This document shows positions 46,798 through 54,828 of a stretch of 64,000 nt of DNA, one piece after another; positions within the stretch are counted from its first letter, which is position 1; each line of letters opens with the position of its first letter. The notes below the pieces were generated by a model that saw only the letters and a list, made by a program, of their open reading frames with translations, did no database searches and had not been told where the DNA came from. Position numbers and translations under genes: made by a program. Origin of the DNA: Tranquillimonas alkanivorans (GTDB lineage: Bacteria > Pseudomonadota > Alphaproteobacteria > Rhodobacterales > Rhodobacteraceae); the NCBI RefSeq assembly GCF_900115595.1, contig NZ_FOXA01000009.1, positions 62,001 to 126,000 on the forward strand, given 5' to 3'.

Positions 46798-46881
46798 GCC
46801 CGAGTGGCGGAATGGTAGACGCAGGGGATTCAAAATCCCCCGCCTCACGGCGTGTCGGTTCGAGTCCGACCTCGGGCACCA
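46798..46881 (+). tRNA. tRNA-Leu (anticodon CAA)
   Basis: Class II tRNA, 84 nt including encoded CCA. The acceptor stem GCCCGAG pairs with CTCGGGC, the anticodon loop TTCAAAA gives anticodon CAA (leucine UUG), and the T-arm is GTCGGTTCGAGTCCGAC. It is intact and marks the left border of the phage-like element; leucine tRNA 3' ends are common integration sites. Confidence 0.95.
46857..46881 (+). other. Candidate attL (3' end of tRNA-Leu)
   Basis: The T-arm and 3' acceptor end would be the core of the attachment site if the element integrated here. No second copy lies inside the window; the matching attR is expected beyond 64,000, next to the integrase. Proposed from position only. Confidence 0.4.
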
Positions 46882-46892
46882 CTTTGAACCTT

Positions 46893-46920
46893 AAAACACT
46901 GTTTTTACAGTGTTTTTTTA
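46893..46920 (+). terminator. Rho-independent terminator after tRNA-Leu
   Basis: A perfect 9-bp stem (46893-46901 with 46908-46916, T-rich loop) with a run of seven T residues. Its AT-rich composition contrasts with backbone terminators, which suggests that it came with the element. Confidence 0.8.
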
Positions 46921-46960
46921 TGGGCGCATTTGCCAGCCCGCCCAAAGAGCCGCCCAAAAG

Positions 46961-46981
46961 AAAACCCCGCGAAAAGCGGGG
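46961..46981 (-). terminator. Terminator at the left end of the element (minus strand)
   Basis: A 6-bp stem (46965-46970 with 46976-46981) is followed on the minus strand by TTTTCTTTT. It lies about 25 bp after the last minus-strand gene and would stop element transcripts before the tRNA. Confidence 0.6.
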
Positions 46982-47006
46982 GCTCCTTCGGTTTCTCCGG
47001 CGGGGT

Positions 47007-47210
47007 TCACGCAGCCTTGAATCGCTTCGTCGCTGCCCTGTGCTCGTTCAGCATCTCGATCGCTGCGTCGAGTTTCTGCTCGATCACGCTGGCCAGCGCG
47101 GCGACGGACTTTTCCGCATCGCTCTCGGCGCCCTGGTGCGCCATGAGAAGCATGCCGTTCAGATTACGAGCCTCGCTGATGAGGTCGCTCGCATCGAGGA
47201 TGTCGCTCAT
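47007..47210 (-). CDS. Hypothetical small protein of the element, 67 aa
   Basis: Not recognised. A short helical protein (MSDILDASDLISEARNLNGM and on) rich in Ala, Glu and Leu, ending in a basic tail (RAATKRFKAA). Its ATG overlaps the stop of the Tat-signal protein gene upstream by 4 bp, so they form a pair. A terminator follows. The longer frame upstream is a shadow of that neighbour. Leftmost gene of the element, next to tRNA-Leu. Confidence 0.6.
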   Translation of the reverse strand: MSDILDASDLISEARNLNGMLLMAHQGAESDAEKSVAALASVIEQKLDAAIEMLNEHRAATKRFKAA

Positions 47211-47587
47211 GCCGCCATCTCCTTCGCGCCCACGATCATGTTCTCGAACAGCTTCCGGTCGAGGTTGTCCCGCATGTTGCCGAGCGCGTGCTCGCCGTAC
47301 CCGTCCGGGTCCGTAAGGAATTCGAGCTGCGCGATGAGACCTTCCATGGTCGTGGGCGGCGTCGTGCAGAGGAGTTCCTCGAAGCGGAATTCCTCGTTCC
47401 AATGATGCTTCGCTTCGGCGCTGTCCTCATCGTACCGCGACCACGCTTCCCGGTGCTCCTTCCAGAGGCGGAAGTACTCCACGATCGGATCCTGCGTTTG
47501 TCCCTCGGTCGCCACGGCCTGCCCGGCGGCCAGGGCGGGAATTCCGGCCAGCACGACGCGGCGCGTTGGCAGGTTCTTCTTCGTCAT
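47207..47587 (-). CDS. Small protein with twin-arginine-type signal, element-borne
   Basis: A 126-residue protein with a possible Tat signal (LPTRRVVLAGIPALAAGQAVA, residues 6-26), then a short acidic domain beginning QDPIVEYFRLWKEHREAW. Proteins of this type (signal plus DPI-x-x-x-x-EHR-x-AW) are often seen in alphaproteobacterial prophages; function is unknown to me. The ATG at 47587 has GGGGAAG upstream. An in-frame ATG at 47629 lies within the inverted-repeat operator and is less likely. Transcribed divergently from the repressor gene, the usual place for a gene expressed in the integrated state. Confidence 0.65.
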   Translation of the reverse strand: MTKKNLPTRRVVLAGIPALAAGQAVATEGQTQDPIVEYFRLWKEHREAWSRYDEDSAEAKHHWNEEFRFEELLCTTPPTTMEGLIAQLEFLTDPDGYGEHALGNMRDNLDRKLFENMIVGAKEMAA

Positions 47588-47610
47588 TGCATCTTCCCCA
47601 AAGACTGTGT

Positions 47611-47629
47611 TTGATAGGTTTGCTATCAA
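47611..47629. promoter_or_regulatory. Inverted-repeat operator between divergent element genes
   Basis: TTGATAG (47611-47617) and CTATCAA (47623-47629) form a perfect 7-bp inverted repeat with a 5-bp centre. It lies between the XRE-type regulator and the Tat-signal gene, the expected spot for an autoregulatory operator. Confidence 0.55.
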
Positions 47630-47645
47630 CCGAAAGCAGTCGCCG

Positions 47646-47903
47646 GTGTCAATAGAAAAAATATCAGTCCGTCAGGTGAAGGCGGCGCGCAGCTTGCTCG
47701 GGTGGTCGCAACGCGACCTCGCCGGAAAGTCGGGAATTTCCTATCCGACCATTGCGCGCCTGGAGTCGCAGGACGGGCCGCTCGGCGGCCGGAACGGGAC
47801 CGCCGACGCGATCCGGACTGCCTTGGAAGGGGCAGGAGTGGAGTTCCTCGACGCCGGGCCGGAGGGAGGCCCCGGCGTTCGGTTGAAGCGAGACACAGAG
47901 TGA
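47646..47903 (+). CDS. XRE-family HTH regulator (candidate element repressor)
   Basis: DNA-binding protein of about 85 residues with a helix-turn-helix: VKAARSLLGWSQRDLAGKSGISYPTIARLE in two blocks (about 8-38), then a short C-terminal part ending in VEFLDAGPEGGPGVRLKRD. The last segment (GVEFLD...GPGVRL) is common in small alphaproteobacterial Xre regulators. The start is uncertain: GTG 47646 places the gene after the operator, whereas an upstream GTG at 47607 would place the operator inside the coding region. One of only two plus-strand genes in the element, and the best candidate for its repressor. Confidence 0.75.
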   Translation: MSIEKISVRQVKAARSLLGWSQRDLAGKSGISYPTIARLESQDGPLGGRNGTADAIRTALEGAGVEFLDAGPEGGPGVRLKRDTE

Positions 47904-47965
47904 CTGGTTGTGCCGCGCCTCTCGCCGATCCTATTGTCCGGCACATCAGCTTTTGAGAGGTAGCG

Positions 47966-48199
47966 ATGTTCGAGATCGGGAAGAAGTACGAGTTCTGCGT
48001 CCTCACGGCCACTGAGGATGGATTGTCGGAGACGCTCAGCCGATGGACAGTAGTGGACGTCGAAGGCACGCTGTTGCACCTGCACGTTCCGGCCGACACT
48101 GACAGTCCTTTCGCAAAGCTCTCTGGACCCAGCGAAGAGAGGAACATGGTGCTCAACACCGCATCCTCATTCTTTCACAGCGCGACGCTGGTCGACTGA
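47966..48199 (+). CDS. Hypothetical protein, 77 aa, element-borne
   Basis: Not recognised. Small beta-rich sequence (MFEIGKKYEFCVLTATEDGL and on) with a GAGAGG ribosome-binding site 5-6 bp before ATG. It follows the repressor by 62 bp in the same direction and may be cotranscribed. Its stop is 4 bp from the end of the long minus-strand late operon, so the two transcripts converge tail to tail with almost no spacer. Confidence 0.6.
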   Translation: MFEIGKKYEFCVLTATEDGLSETLSRWTVVDVEGTLLHLHVPADTDSPFAKLSGPSEERNMVLNTASSFFHSATLVD

Positions 48200-48203
48200 T
48201 CTC

Positions 48204-48530
48204 TCACCCGAACACGGCATCGAACCCCGCCGCGGTCAGGTCCTGTGGCGGGGCTTCCTTCCGTCCCGTGGCATGATCCAGCCATATGCGATCCATGGCG
48301 CAGAGGATCCCCACATGGCGCGGCTCCAGCGGCACTCGCATCAGACGACAATAGGCGTCGACCTCGGCGTAGGTGATCGGCTCCGGCCCCTCGGCGGTCC
48401 GCTTCCGGGTCCGGGACAGAGCGACGAAGGCATTCCAGACGCTCTCCGAGCCTTCCGGCGGGCGGGGTGCGCGGCCCCTGAGGTTGTCCTCCAGAGCCGC
48501 GCAAATGAGCTTCTCCAGCCGGTGTGTCAT
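48204..48530 (-). CDS. Tail-assembly-chaperone-like phage protein, 108 aa
   Basis: The central segment PITYAEVDAYCRLMRVPLEPRHV followed by ILCAMDRIWL (positions about 55-90) is the pattern (x-I-T-x-x-E-I-D-A-Y-x-R-L-T and x-A-L-D-x-x-W/F-L) of small phage proteins usually encoded just before the tape measure and treated as tail-assembly chaperones. Here it follows the tape measure; the ATG overlaps the tape-measure stop by 4 bp. Last gene of the minus-strand operon. Assignment is by motif resemblance only. Confidence 0.6.
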   Translation of the reverse strand: MTHRLEKLICAALEDNLRGRAPRPPEGSESVWNAFVALSRTRKRTAEGPEPITYAEVDAYCRLMRVPLEPRHVGILCAMDRIWLDHATGRKEAPPQDLTAAGFDAVFG

Positions 48531-50854
48531 CGCATCGTCCCCCGGTCGTGCATCGTGCTGCTCCAGGCGCCGTGACGGCGTCGGGATTCGGCCACAGCGG
48601 CGACACCTGACTGTTTCGCGGTGACGCGCATCGCGGCGGCGACCTGCCCGTTGTCGGTCAACACCAGGTCGCCACCTTCGACGACAACCCGAACCTCCTG
48701 CGCACGGCCTCCGGAGGCGGATTGCGAGAGGGCGCGTTGCGCCTGAGGGACGTTCAGCACGGCTCCAGAGCGGGACGGCACGAACACTTCGCTGTTCGGC
48801 GTCCCCTCGTTGACCAGGTACGGAACCCCGGCCTTCACAGGTCCACCGTCGGCCCGGGCGCCGCCGAGCAATCCGCCGAGCCACCCGAAGACCCCGCCAC
48901 CGCCACCGCTGCCGATCATCCCGAGCAAGCCCTTCTGCATCTGAACCTTCGCGATCTCCATCAGGAGCTGTACCAGCGCGTCCTTCGCGCTCATGGAACC
49001 GTCGATGATGGAGCCGAAGAGGTCGGCCATCCGATCCCTCCCGCGCTCCGCGTTCATCTCCATCTGCTCGAGCGTGTTCGCCGCGTCCTCCGCGTTCTGG
49101 CCCGCCGTGGTGTAGGCGAGGGCGAGGTTGTCGATCTCGGCGCGCAGCTCGGGCGTGATCTCCCGCCCCTCCTGCTGTGCCGCGTGGAGAAGCTCGGCCT
49201 TCCTGCGGGCGAACTCGATGGCGTCCCCGTACTCCTGCCCGCTCTCGGCCACTGCCACGAGCGCCACGGCCTCCGCCTGAAGCGCCTGCGTCTGCTCGCG
49301 GATCGCCTCCACCTCGCGCTGATACTCGCCCACGTCTGCACTGCCGCCACCGCCGCCGCTGGCTCCGGTCGCCGGGATGTTCTCGTGGATCATCGGGGGC
49401 GCGGGTCGAGGTCGTGGGGAAGAGGCCGGAGCCTCGTCCGTCGCCGTCCTGTTGCGCCAGTCGCGAATGCTGCCGCCCATGCCGCGCGGGTCGCCACCGC
49501 GCCCACGGTTCACCGGATCGGAGGCCCCTCCACCAGGCAGGGCTTCCTTCACCGAACGGGCGATGGACAGAAGGCCGGAGAGAGAGGAGCCAAGACGCTC
49601 GACGGCCGAAATGGCCCCGCTGAACTCTACCCGGTCCACGTCCTCCAGCGCGTTGAAAGCGTCCACGGCCTGCGTCTGCACGTCGCCCATGCGCTCGGCG
49701 AACTCTTCGCCGGAGATGCTGCCGTCCTCGAACTGGTCGGAGAGGGTGCGCATTTCCTCGGCCGCTTGCGCAAGCTGTGCCGCAGCCTCGTCATAGCCCC
49801 ATGCCCGCATGAGGTTGATGGCCTGCGTCAGCGTGTTCGCCGTGGCCCCGGCTTCCTCGCGCAGGCCCTGATATTCTCCTGCCAAGTGCCGCACGCTGTC
49901 GGCCTGGTCCTCGGCCAGTTCGCCCGCCTCCCGCAGCCGATCGTAAATCTCGTCGCCGAGGATGGCGCGGCCCGCTTCCTCGCTGCGGAAGATGTCGTCG
50001 AGCCGCTCCTCGATCACGTCGAAGGGAAGGTCGGCCAGGGAGACCGCCACCTGCTTTCCGAACTGGCCCACCCGCTCGGTGAGCGCCTGGAACTTGCGAT
50101 CCAGCTCGTCGGCCTTCTCGATCATCTCCGAGTCCATCACGGCGCCCACGCGGTGCGCCTCCTGGATGGTGGCCTGTAGCCCCTGCCGTCCCTGCCCGAG
50201 AAGCTCGACGAACCGCTCGCCCGCGGTGCCGCCGAAAATCTCGTCGCTGATCCTGATCTGCGCGGCGCGGTCCATGTCCTGGAGCCGGTCGACGATTTCG
50301 AGGAGAAGCTCAGAAGGATCTTCCAGCCTGCGTTCGAGGTCGCGGGCCCCAAAGCCGAGACGGCGGAAGGCTTCCTCTGCCGGCCCCTTGCCGGTGGCGA
50401 TGAACTCGTCGGCCCGGAGGTTCAGTTCCTTCAGGCCGTCGACCATGGAGTCGATGCCGATCCGGTTCTGCTGGGCGACGAACTTCCACTCCTGGAAGTC
50501 CTGGAGCGGCACACCCGCGCGCTTGGCCTCGTCGCCCACGGCCGCGATGCCCTTGACCACTTGCCCGAGGTTCGAGGTGACGGCGCTGAGCCCCACGGTG
50601 ATGGCGCTGCCCGCCACCCCGGCGAGGAAGGTCTTTCCAAACGCCCCGATCTTCGTGCTCGCCGTGGCGAGCGATCGGTTGATGTTGGCCGTGGCGCGGT
50701 TCATGTCCCGCTCCATCGCCCGGGTGGCGGAGCCGGAGTTGCGCCGCAGGCTGTTATAGGAGCGCGTGCCCGTGCGCTCCGCCTTCTTCATCTGCTTCTC
50801 GAACTGATTGATCCGCGCCTCGAGCGAGACCAGCAAGCGTTCTTCGTCAGCCAT
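48527..50854 (-). CDS. Phage tail tape measure protein
   Basis: Sets tail length and acts during DNA injection. The 775-residue protein has an N-terminal coiled-coil (MADEERLLVSLEARINQFEK onward), a hydrophobic stretch about 65-105, long helical parts (about 250-420), a proline/glycine-rich linker (about 440-520) and a Gly-rich segment. The C-terminal ADGGPVKAGVPYLVNEGTPN followed by EVFVPSRSGAV is the classic lambda-like tape-measure ending. By the usual relation of about 1.5 angstrom per residue, a tail tube about 110 nm long is implied if all residues contribute. It lies after the large terminase, unlike the usual order. Confidence 0.88.
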   Translation of the reverse strand: MADEERLLVSLEARINQFEKQMKKAERTGTRSYNSLRRNSGSATRAMERDMNRATANINRSLATASTKIGAFGKTFLAGVAGSAITVGLSAVTSNLGQVVKGIAAVGDEAKRAGVPLQDFQEWKFVAQQNRIGIDSMVDGLKELNLRADEFIATGKGPAEEAFRRLGFGARDLERRLEDPSELLLEIVDRLQDMDRAAQIRISDEIFGGTAGERFVELLGQGRQGLQATIQEAHRVGAVMDSEMIEKADELDRKFQALTERVGQFGKQVAVSLADLPFDVIEERLDDIFRSEEAGRAILGDEIYDRLREAGELAEDQADSVRHLAGEYQGLREEAGATANTLTQAINLMRAWGYDEAAAQLAQAAEEMRTLSDQFEDGSISGEEFAERMGDVQTQAVDAFNALEDVDRVEFSGAISAVERLGSSLSGLLSIARSVKEALPGGGASDPVNRGRGGDPRGMGGSIRDWRNRTATDEAPASSPRPRPAPPMIHENIPATGASGGGGGSADVGEYQREVEAIREQTQALQAEAVALVAVAESGQEYGDAIEFARRKAELLHAAQQEGREITPELRAEIDNLALAYTTAGQNAEDAANTLEQMEMNAERGRDRMADLFGSIIDGSMSAKDALVQLLMEIAKVQMQKGLLGMIGSGGGGGVFGWLGGLLGGARADGGPVKAGVPYLVNEGTPNSEVFVPSRSGAVLNVPQAQRALSQSASGGRAQEVRVVVEGGDLVLTDNGQVAAAMRVTAKQSGVAAVAESRRRHGAWSSTMHDRGTMR

Positions 50855-50866
50855 TGGGGGCCTCCC

Positions 50867-52474
50867 TCATGCCAGGAAAAAGTCGTCTTCGAACCAGTCG
50901 GCACTGGTGATGAACTGCGTCTCGCCGGCTGCGCAGCGCGCCACCGCCATGGCCGTCGCCACGGCGCCGTCGATCTTGTTGCCGCTCTTGCCCTTGTGGA
51001 ACGAGCGGTTGCCGGCCGCGTCCACGTGGAGCTGCACGTTGTCGAAGTTCCAGCGCAGTACCGGGTGGCCGCCGTGGTTGAAGCGTCGGGCGAGGATCGC
51101 GCGCTCCAGCTCCTTCACGGCTGGTGCCATCGTGACCCAGCCCTGTCGCATCTCCACGACGGGCAGGCCGTCCTCTTCGAGGTTCTGCATCATCACCCGG
51201 CCCATGTGCGGGTCGAACGCGGCCTCGCGGACATTGAAGCGGGCGAAGAGTTCGCGGATGTGCTCCTCGATGAAGCGGAAGTCGACGACGTTGCCGGGGG
51301 TCGGGATGATATATCCGTCCTCGGCCCACGACACGTAGTCGACGCCGTGCCGGTCGCCTCGGGCGCGCAAGTTGTCCTCCGGGCAGAAGAACCACGGGTG
51401 CACCTGGTAGCCGTCGTCGCCGTTTTCCCAGCACGCCACGACGCATGTCAGGTCTTCGTTCTTCGAGAGGTCCACGCCAAGCCAGCACGGCGCCTGCACC
51501 ATCTCCAGCTCGTCGAGGTCCACCTCGTGCGCGCCCTTGTCATAGACGTGCATCTCGACGAAGGGCGACGTCGATTGATCCAGCCAGCGGTTCAGGTTGA
51601 ATTGCAGGAAGCTGTCGCGCTCGAACGGGCTGTGCTCGGCCTTCCGCGCCTTATCCCGGAACCCCCCGATATCCGGATAGCCATGATCGAGGCCGGGATT
51701 AACCGCGCGCCAGACGGTCTCATCGGTCCAGTCGTCCTCGGGCTCCGCCATGAAGATGACAGGCAGGGTGGCCGGGTCTTCGATCTCGCCCTTCTGCACC
51801 TTCATCGCGTACTCGACGGTCTGCCAGGCGAGGTTCTCCTGTCCGCGTCCCGAGGTGCTCGCCACGATCATCAGCGTTCCCGGCACCTTCACCAGCGCGG
51901 AATCGAGGGCTTCCCATTGCGAGCGGCCTTTGCGGCCTTCCCACGCGTGCAGCTCGTCCGCGATGACGACGTCCGGCGTCTTGCCGTGCTGCGTCTTGCC
52001 GTCGGCGTGCAGGGCGACGTAGCGGGTCCGGTCGCGCTTGAAGGTGATGCGGCTCGTGTACTCCCGCACAGACAGATGCTTCCTGAGGCGGCTGTCGTTG
52101 TCGACAATGAGCGCCGTCTCGTTGAACAGCTCCATGGCCTGCTCGTGCGCGGATGCCGCCGACACGATCAGGCCGCCCGGCTTCTTCTCCGGCCCCACGA
52201 GGTGCAGGAGCGTCAGCGCGGAGGCGAGGGATGTCTTGCGGTTGCCGCGGGGCAAGAGGAGCACGACACGTCGCACGACGCGCGATCCGTCCTCGTTCCG
52301 AGGGCCGTAGACGCGCCGGACGATCTTCTCCTGCCACGGGTCGAGCTGGAAAGGATGTCCGGGCGCCGGGTTCTTCGGATGCTTGAGCTTCCGGAGCCAC
52401 TGCACGGCGCGGTCGCCGTGGCCCATCGGATCGGCGATCTCGACGTCCTCGTGTATCCAGTCCGGGACCAGCAT
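50867..52474 (-). CDS. Phage terminase large subunit
   Basis: Motor and nuclease for DNA packaging. The 535-residue protein has an N-terminal ATPase with a variant Walker A (LLLPRGNRKTSLA, about residue 75) and Walker B (VVIADELHAW), then a C-terminal RNase H-like nuclease with aspartates in LGVDLSKNEDLT and NKIDGAVATA. Start MLVPDWIHEDVEIADP shares one base with the stop of the small terminase (TGATG). The longer frame upstream is a shadow. HK97-like, HNH-associated terminase type; located after the head-closure gene instead of before the portal. Confidence 0.93.
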   Translation of the reverse strand: MLVPDWIHEDVEIADPMGHGDRAVQWLRKLKHPKNPAPGHPFQLDPWQEKIVRRVYGPRNEDGSRVVRRVVLLLPRGNRKTSLASALTLLHLVGPEKKPGGLIVSAASAHEQAMELFNETALIVDNDSRLRKHLSVREYTSRITFKRDRTRYVALHADGKTQHGKTPDVVIADELHAWEGRKGRSQWEALDSALVKVPGTLMIVASTSGRGQENLAWQTVEYAMKVQKGEIEDPATLPVIFMAEPEDDWTDETVWRAVNPGLDHGYPDIGGFRDKARKAEHSPFERDSFLQFNLNRWLDQSTSPFVEMHVYDKGAHEVDLDELEMVQAPCWLGVDLSKNEDLTCVVACWENGDDGYQVHPWFFCPEDNLRARGDRHGVDYVSWAEDGYIIPTPGNVVDFRFIEEHIRELFARFNVREAAFDPHMGRVMMQNLEEDGLPVVEMRQGWVTMAPAVKELERAILARRFNHGGHPVLRWNFDNVQLHVDAAGNRSFHKGKSGNKIDGAVATAMAVARCAAGETQFITSADWFEDDFFLA

Positions 52475-52863
52475 CAGGCCACCAAGTCGTCGTCGTCTTC
52501 GTCGTCGCGGATTGCCGGGCGCGACCGCGAAACTGGCGTGAGCCCGAGTTCGGCTGCAAGCAGGCGCGCGCGGGTCATCGCGTCGGCCTGGATACCGACG
52601 CCCGGGTGGCGCTTCAGGCCGGTCTCGGTCGAGATCACGCGGCCGTCGCGCTGGAGCATGCGCTCCATCTCCCGCACCGAGCCGATCGCGAGGCAGTAGT
52701 TCTCCAGGCTGCCGAGGTCGGCGTCTGTCAGGATCCGGCGCTCTGTCAGGATCGGCATCACGCGGTCCCATTCCGCCGCGGCGTCCTCGGGCATCCATTC
52801 CGGCGCCGGCAGGTCTGCCAGAGCGTCAGGGTCGGTTTTCATGTGCGGCTTCGTCCCGCGCAT
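52474..52863 (-). CDS. Phage terminase small subunit (P27 family)
   Basis: DNA-recognition subunit for packaging. The 129-residue protein shows the P27 pattern: MRGTKPHMKTDPDALADLPA at the start, PEDAAAEWDRVMPILTERRI (about 25-45) and GIQADAMTRARLLAAELGLT near the end. Its acidic tail (DDEDDDD) is common in the family. It directly precedes the large terminase (1-bp overlap) and follows the head-closure gene (1-bp overlap). Confidence 0.88.
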   Translation of the reverse strand: MRGTKPHMKTDPDALADLPAPEWMPEDAAAEWDRVMPILTERRILTDADLGSLENYCLAIGSVREMERMLQRDGRVISTETGLKRHPGVGIQADAMTRARLLAAELGLTPVSRSRPAIRDDEDDDDLVA

Positions 52864-53186
52864 TACTCGTCTCCTATCGCGATGCAGCGCAGCTCCATGC
52901 CCTTGCGGCGTCCGATGGGGGTTACCTCGCGGATGTTGAAATCCGTGCCGTCGAAGCGCACGCGGTCGGCCGTCTTCACGCCGTCGAGGAAGCGGGTGCG
53001 AAACACGATGGCGGTTTCGGTCGTCGCGCGGGCATCCCGGATGAACTCCTCGGCCGTCTGCTCCACAACCTCGGCCCGGAGCGTGGCAAGGTCCGTCCAG
53101 GTCGGGACCGGCGTGCCGTACTCGTTCACCGCCGAGGCGTCGTACTGCTGAACCTTGATGACGTGGGTGAGCTTGCCTGCCCTCAT
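52863..53186 (-). CDS. Phage head closure / head-tail adaptor protein
   Basis: Stopper protein of the SPP1 gp16-like family that closes the portal after packaging. The 107-residue protein begins MRAGKLTHVIKVQQYDAS and has VPTWTDLATLRAEVVEQTAE, RFRTRF-type strand (IVFRTRFLDG) and NIREVTPIGRRKGMELRC, the usual beta-barrel pattern. Overlaps the DUF3168 gene upstream by 4 bp. In standard HK97-like order it comes before gp10, not after DUF3168 as here. Confidence 0.85.
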   Translation of the reverse strand: MRAGKLTHVIKVQQYDASAVNEYGTPVPTWTDLATLRAEVVEQTAEEFIRDARATTETAIVFRTRFLDGVKTADRVRFDGTDFNIREVTPIGRRKGMELRCIAIGDE

Positions 53187-53599
53187 GCCTGCACCTCCGC
53201 GATCAGCATCTCGACGGACACCACGCCGTGGCTGGTCTCGCCGTCAGGGTCGCGCATGACGCGGACACCGGAGGCGCGCAGGTCGGCGCAGTGATAGCCC
53301 GCGTCGAGGTTCATGCGCCCGGACATCACGGCGCGGCGGATGGCCCCACAGATACGCTTCACGCCCTCCAGAGAGGTCTCCTGCTTCCAGACGTGAATCG
53401 TGTGGTAGACGCGCGTATGGGTCCGCTGAAAACTCGTCCCCTCGTCCACGAGCTGCGTCTCGCCCAGGATGATCGAGGGCGACGGTGCGGGCCGCTGATT
53501 GCGGTCGAGGATGGCGGTGGCCGGCACAAGGGCCGTCACCTCGGGAGAGGCGATGAGGCGGTTCCTGAGGGCCTTCTGGGTGGCGAGGTCCATGCTCAT
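53183..53599 (-). CDS. DUF3168 tail completion / terminator-like protein
   Basis: A 138-residue phage protein matching DUF3168 (tail terminator-like, SPP1 gp17 fold): LATQKALRNRLIASPEVTAL at the N-terminus, HTIHVWKQETSLEGVKRICG in the middle and VVSVEMLIAEV at the C-terminus. It joins the tail tube to the head or caps the tube. Coupled to gp10 (4-bp overlap) and to the head-closure gene. Confidence 0.85.
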   Translation of the reverse strand: MSMDLATQKALRNRLIASPEVTALVPATAILDRNQRPAPSPSIILGETQLVDEGTSFQRTHTRVYHTIHVWKQETSLEGVKRICGAIRRAVMSGRMNLDAGYHCADLRASGVRVMRDPDGETSHGVVSVEMLIAEVQA

Positions 53600-54018
53600 T
53601 TGCCGGTCCCCCAGTTCTCTTTGACCGCCTTGGAGATGGCACGCTTGATGCGGTTCTCGGCGCGCTTCTTGCTCATCCGGAAAGCGGGCCAGAAGAAGGG
53701 CCGCGCGGTGCTGTTCTTCGTGCCGTACTCGACGAGGTGCGCGTAACGCACGTCGGTGTTGCCTGCGGTGATCACCACCTCGTTCGGCCCCGCCACCTGC
53801 GAGCCGCCGGGCTGCGAATAGGGCGGTGTGGAATCGCCGGGGGCGGTGACTTGGATGCTACCCATGAGGTCGCCCGTCACCTCGGGCGCGAGCCCCTCCA
53901 TCGTCTCCGCGATCTCGTACCCGCTCTGCATCAGGGCAGGCTTGACCGCCTTGCGGACCTCTTTGGGGATCCTGCTCATGCGGTACTGGAAGTTCTTGAG
54001 GCCACCATCACGAGACAT
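53596..54018 (-). CDS. HK97 gp10-family phage protein (head-tail joining)
   Basis: A 140-residue protein of the HK97 gp10 family: it has LAPEVTGDLMGSIQVTAPG (the G-x-L-x-x-S-I region) and VRYAHLVEYGTKNSTARPFFWPAF (H-x-x-E-x-G-T-x-x-x-x-x-x-P-F), the most conserved stretch of the family, near about 90-115. Start ATG at 54018 shares one base with the stop of the gp6 gene (TGATG); the longer frame upstream is a shadow of that gene. Confidence 0.88.
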   Translation of the reverse strand: MSRDGGLKNFQYRMSRIPKEVRKAVKPALMQSGYEIAETMEGLAPEVTGDLMGSIQVTAPGDSTPPYSQPGGSQVAGPNEVVITAGNTDVRYAHLVEYGTKNSTARPFFWPAFRMSKKRAENRIKRAISKAVKENWGTGK

Positions 54019-54335
54019 CAGAAGGTGAACCCCCGGTACTCGTTGACGATCTCGCGGACGTTGAATGGCACCTCGTTCGCGGTGGCTCCTACGACCGCCG
54101 CCTCGCGCTGTTCGTACCACCACGCGGCAAGCTGGCTCACGGCCTCGATCAGCGCGGGAGGAACCGGATCCTGATCCACACCGCCGAATGTCTCCTCGAT
54201 CTTGAAACCGAGGAGGCGCTCGATGTGGCTCTGCGCGGCGTCGATCTTGCGCGTGAGGAGCTGGTCGTCGGCCGATCCGATATCATCGGTGAACGCCAGT
54301 TGCTCCTTCACCTCGCTGAGAAGAACGATTGCCAT
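54018..54335 (-). CDS. gp6-like head-tail connector protein
   Basis: A 105-residue helical protein of the HK97 gp6 / lambda-like connector family, which forms the ring under the portal. Typical features are LSEVKEQLAFTDDIGSADDQ, then KIDAAQSHIERLLGF and ALIEAVSQLAAWWYEQREA. An AGGAGG site precedes ATG, unlike the overlapping starts around it, which points to independent and strong translation. It follows the second tail-tube gene. Confidence 0.88.
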   Translation of the reverse strand: MAIVLLSEVKEQLAFTDDIGSADDQLLTRKIDAAQSHIERLLGFKIEETFGGVDQDPVPPALIEAVSQLAAWWYEQREAAVVGATANEVPFNVREIVNEYRGFTF

Positions 54336-54345
54336 CGGTTACCTC

Positions 54346-54825
54346 CTATGCCGCCGCAACGCGGACGAGCGGTGAGTTCAGCACCAGGGCCGCGCGCATC
54401 TTGATGACGTTGCTGGCGCTCTCCAGGTCTTCAGCGAACTCGGTCACGAGCCCCAGCCAAAGCCGCTGGCTCGGCGTGCCCCCCGCCTGTGCATCCGGCA
54501 GGTCGAGGCGGAAGGCGTAGGCATCGGTGCTCTTCGCGGCTGCCCAAAGGCGCTGTTGCCCCGCGTCGGAGGGATCGGCCCCGAGGATGATCTCCATCAC
54601 CTGGCTTCGCATGACGCTCTTCATCGTTTCCGCCATGCCGCCGCCCGTCTGGAGCGAGGTCACATCCATCGTCTCCCAACTGACGCCGACGGAGCCGATG
54701 CCTTCCACGTTGCCGATTTCGGCCCAGCTCTCGCCGGTCACGTCGGCAGCGGAGAAGGCGTGCCCTTGGCTACCGCTCCTCTCCTGCCCGATGAACAGGC
54801 GACTGCCGCCGACGGCCATCAGCAT
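54346..54825 (-). CDS. Phage tail tube protein, copy 2
   Basis: A 159-residue protein of the major tail tube type. It shares the strand order of its neighbour over the full length: SWAEIGNVEGIG matches TWTEIKEVESLG, ADPSDAGQQRLWAAAKS matches QDYSDAGQAALIAAEKE, and GGTPSQRLWLGLV matches GGTPSERYFIAKV. It is a diverged paralogue, not a recent copy. It could replace copy 1 at one position of the tail (for example the tube end) or form a mixed tube. Starts 3 bp after copy 1; MLMAVGG allows two alternative ATG starts. Confidence 0.8.
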   Translation of the reverse strand: MLMAVGGSRLFIGQERSGSQGHAFSAADVTGESWAEIGNVEGIGSVGVSWETMDVTSLQTGGGMAETMKSVMRSQVMEIILGADPSDAGQQRLWAAAKSTDAYAFRLDLPDAQAGGTPSQRLWLGLVTEFAEDLESASNVIKMRAALVLNSPLVRVAAA

Positions 54826-54828
54826 GGC

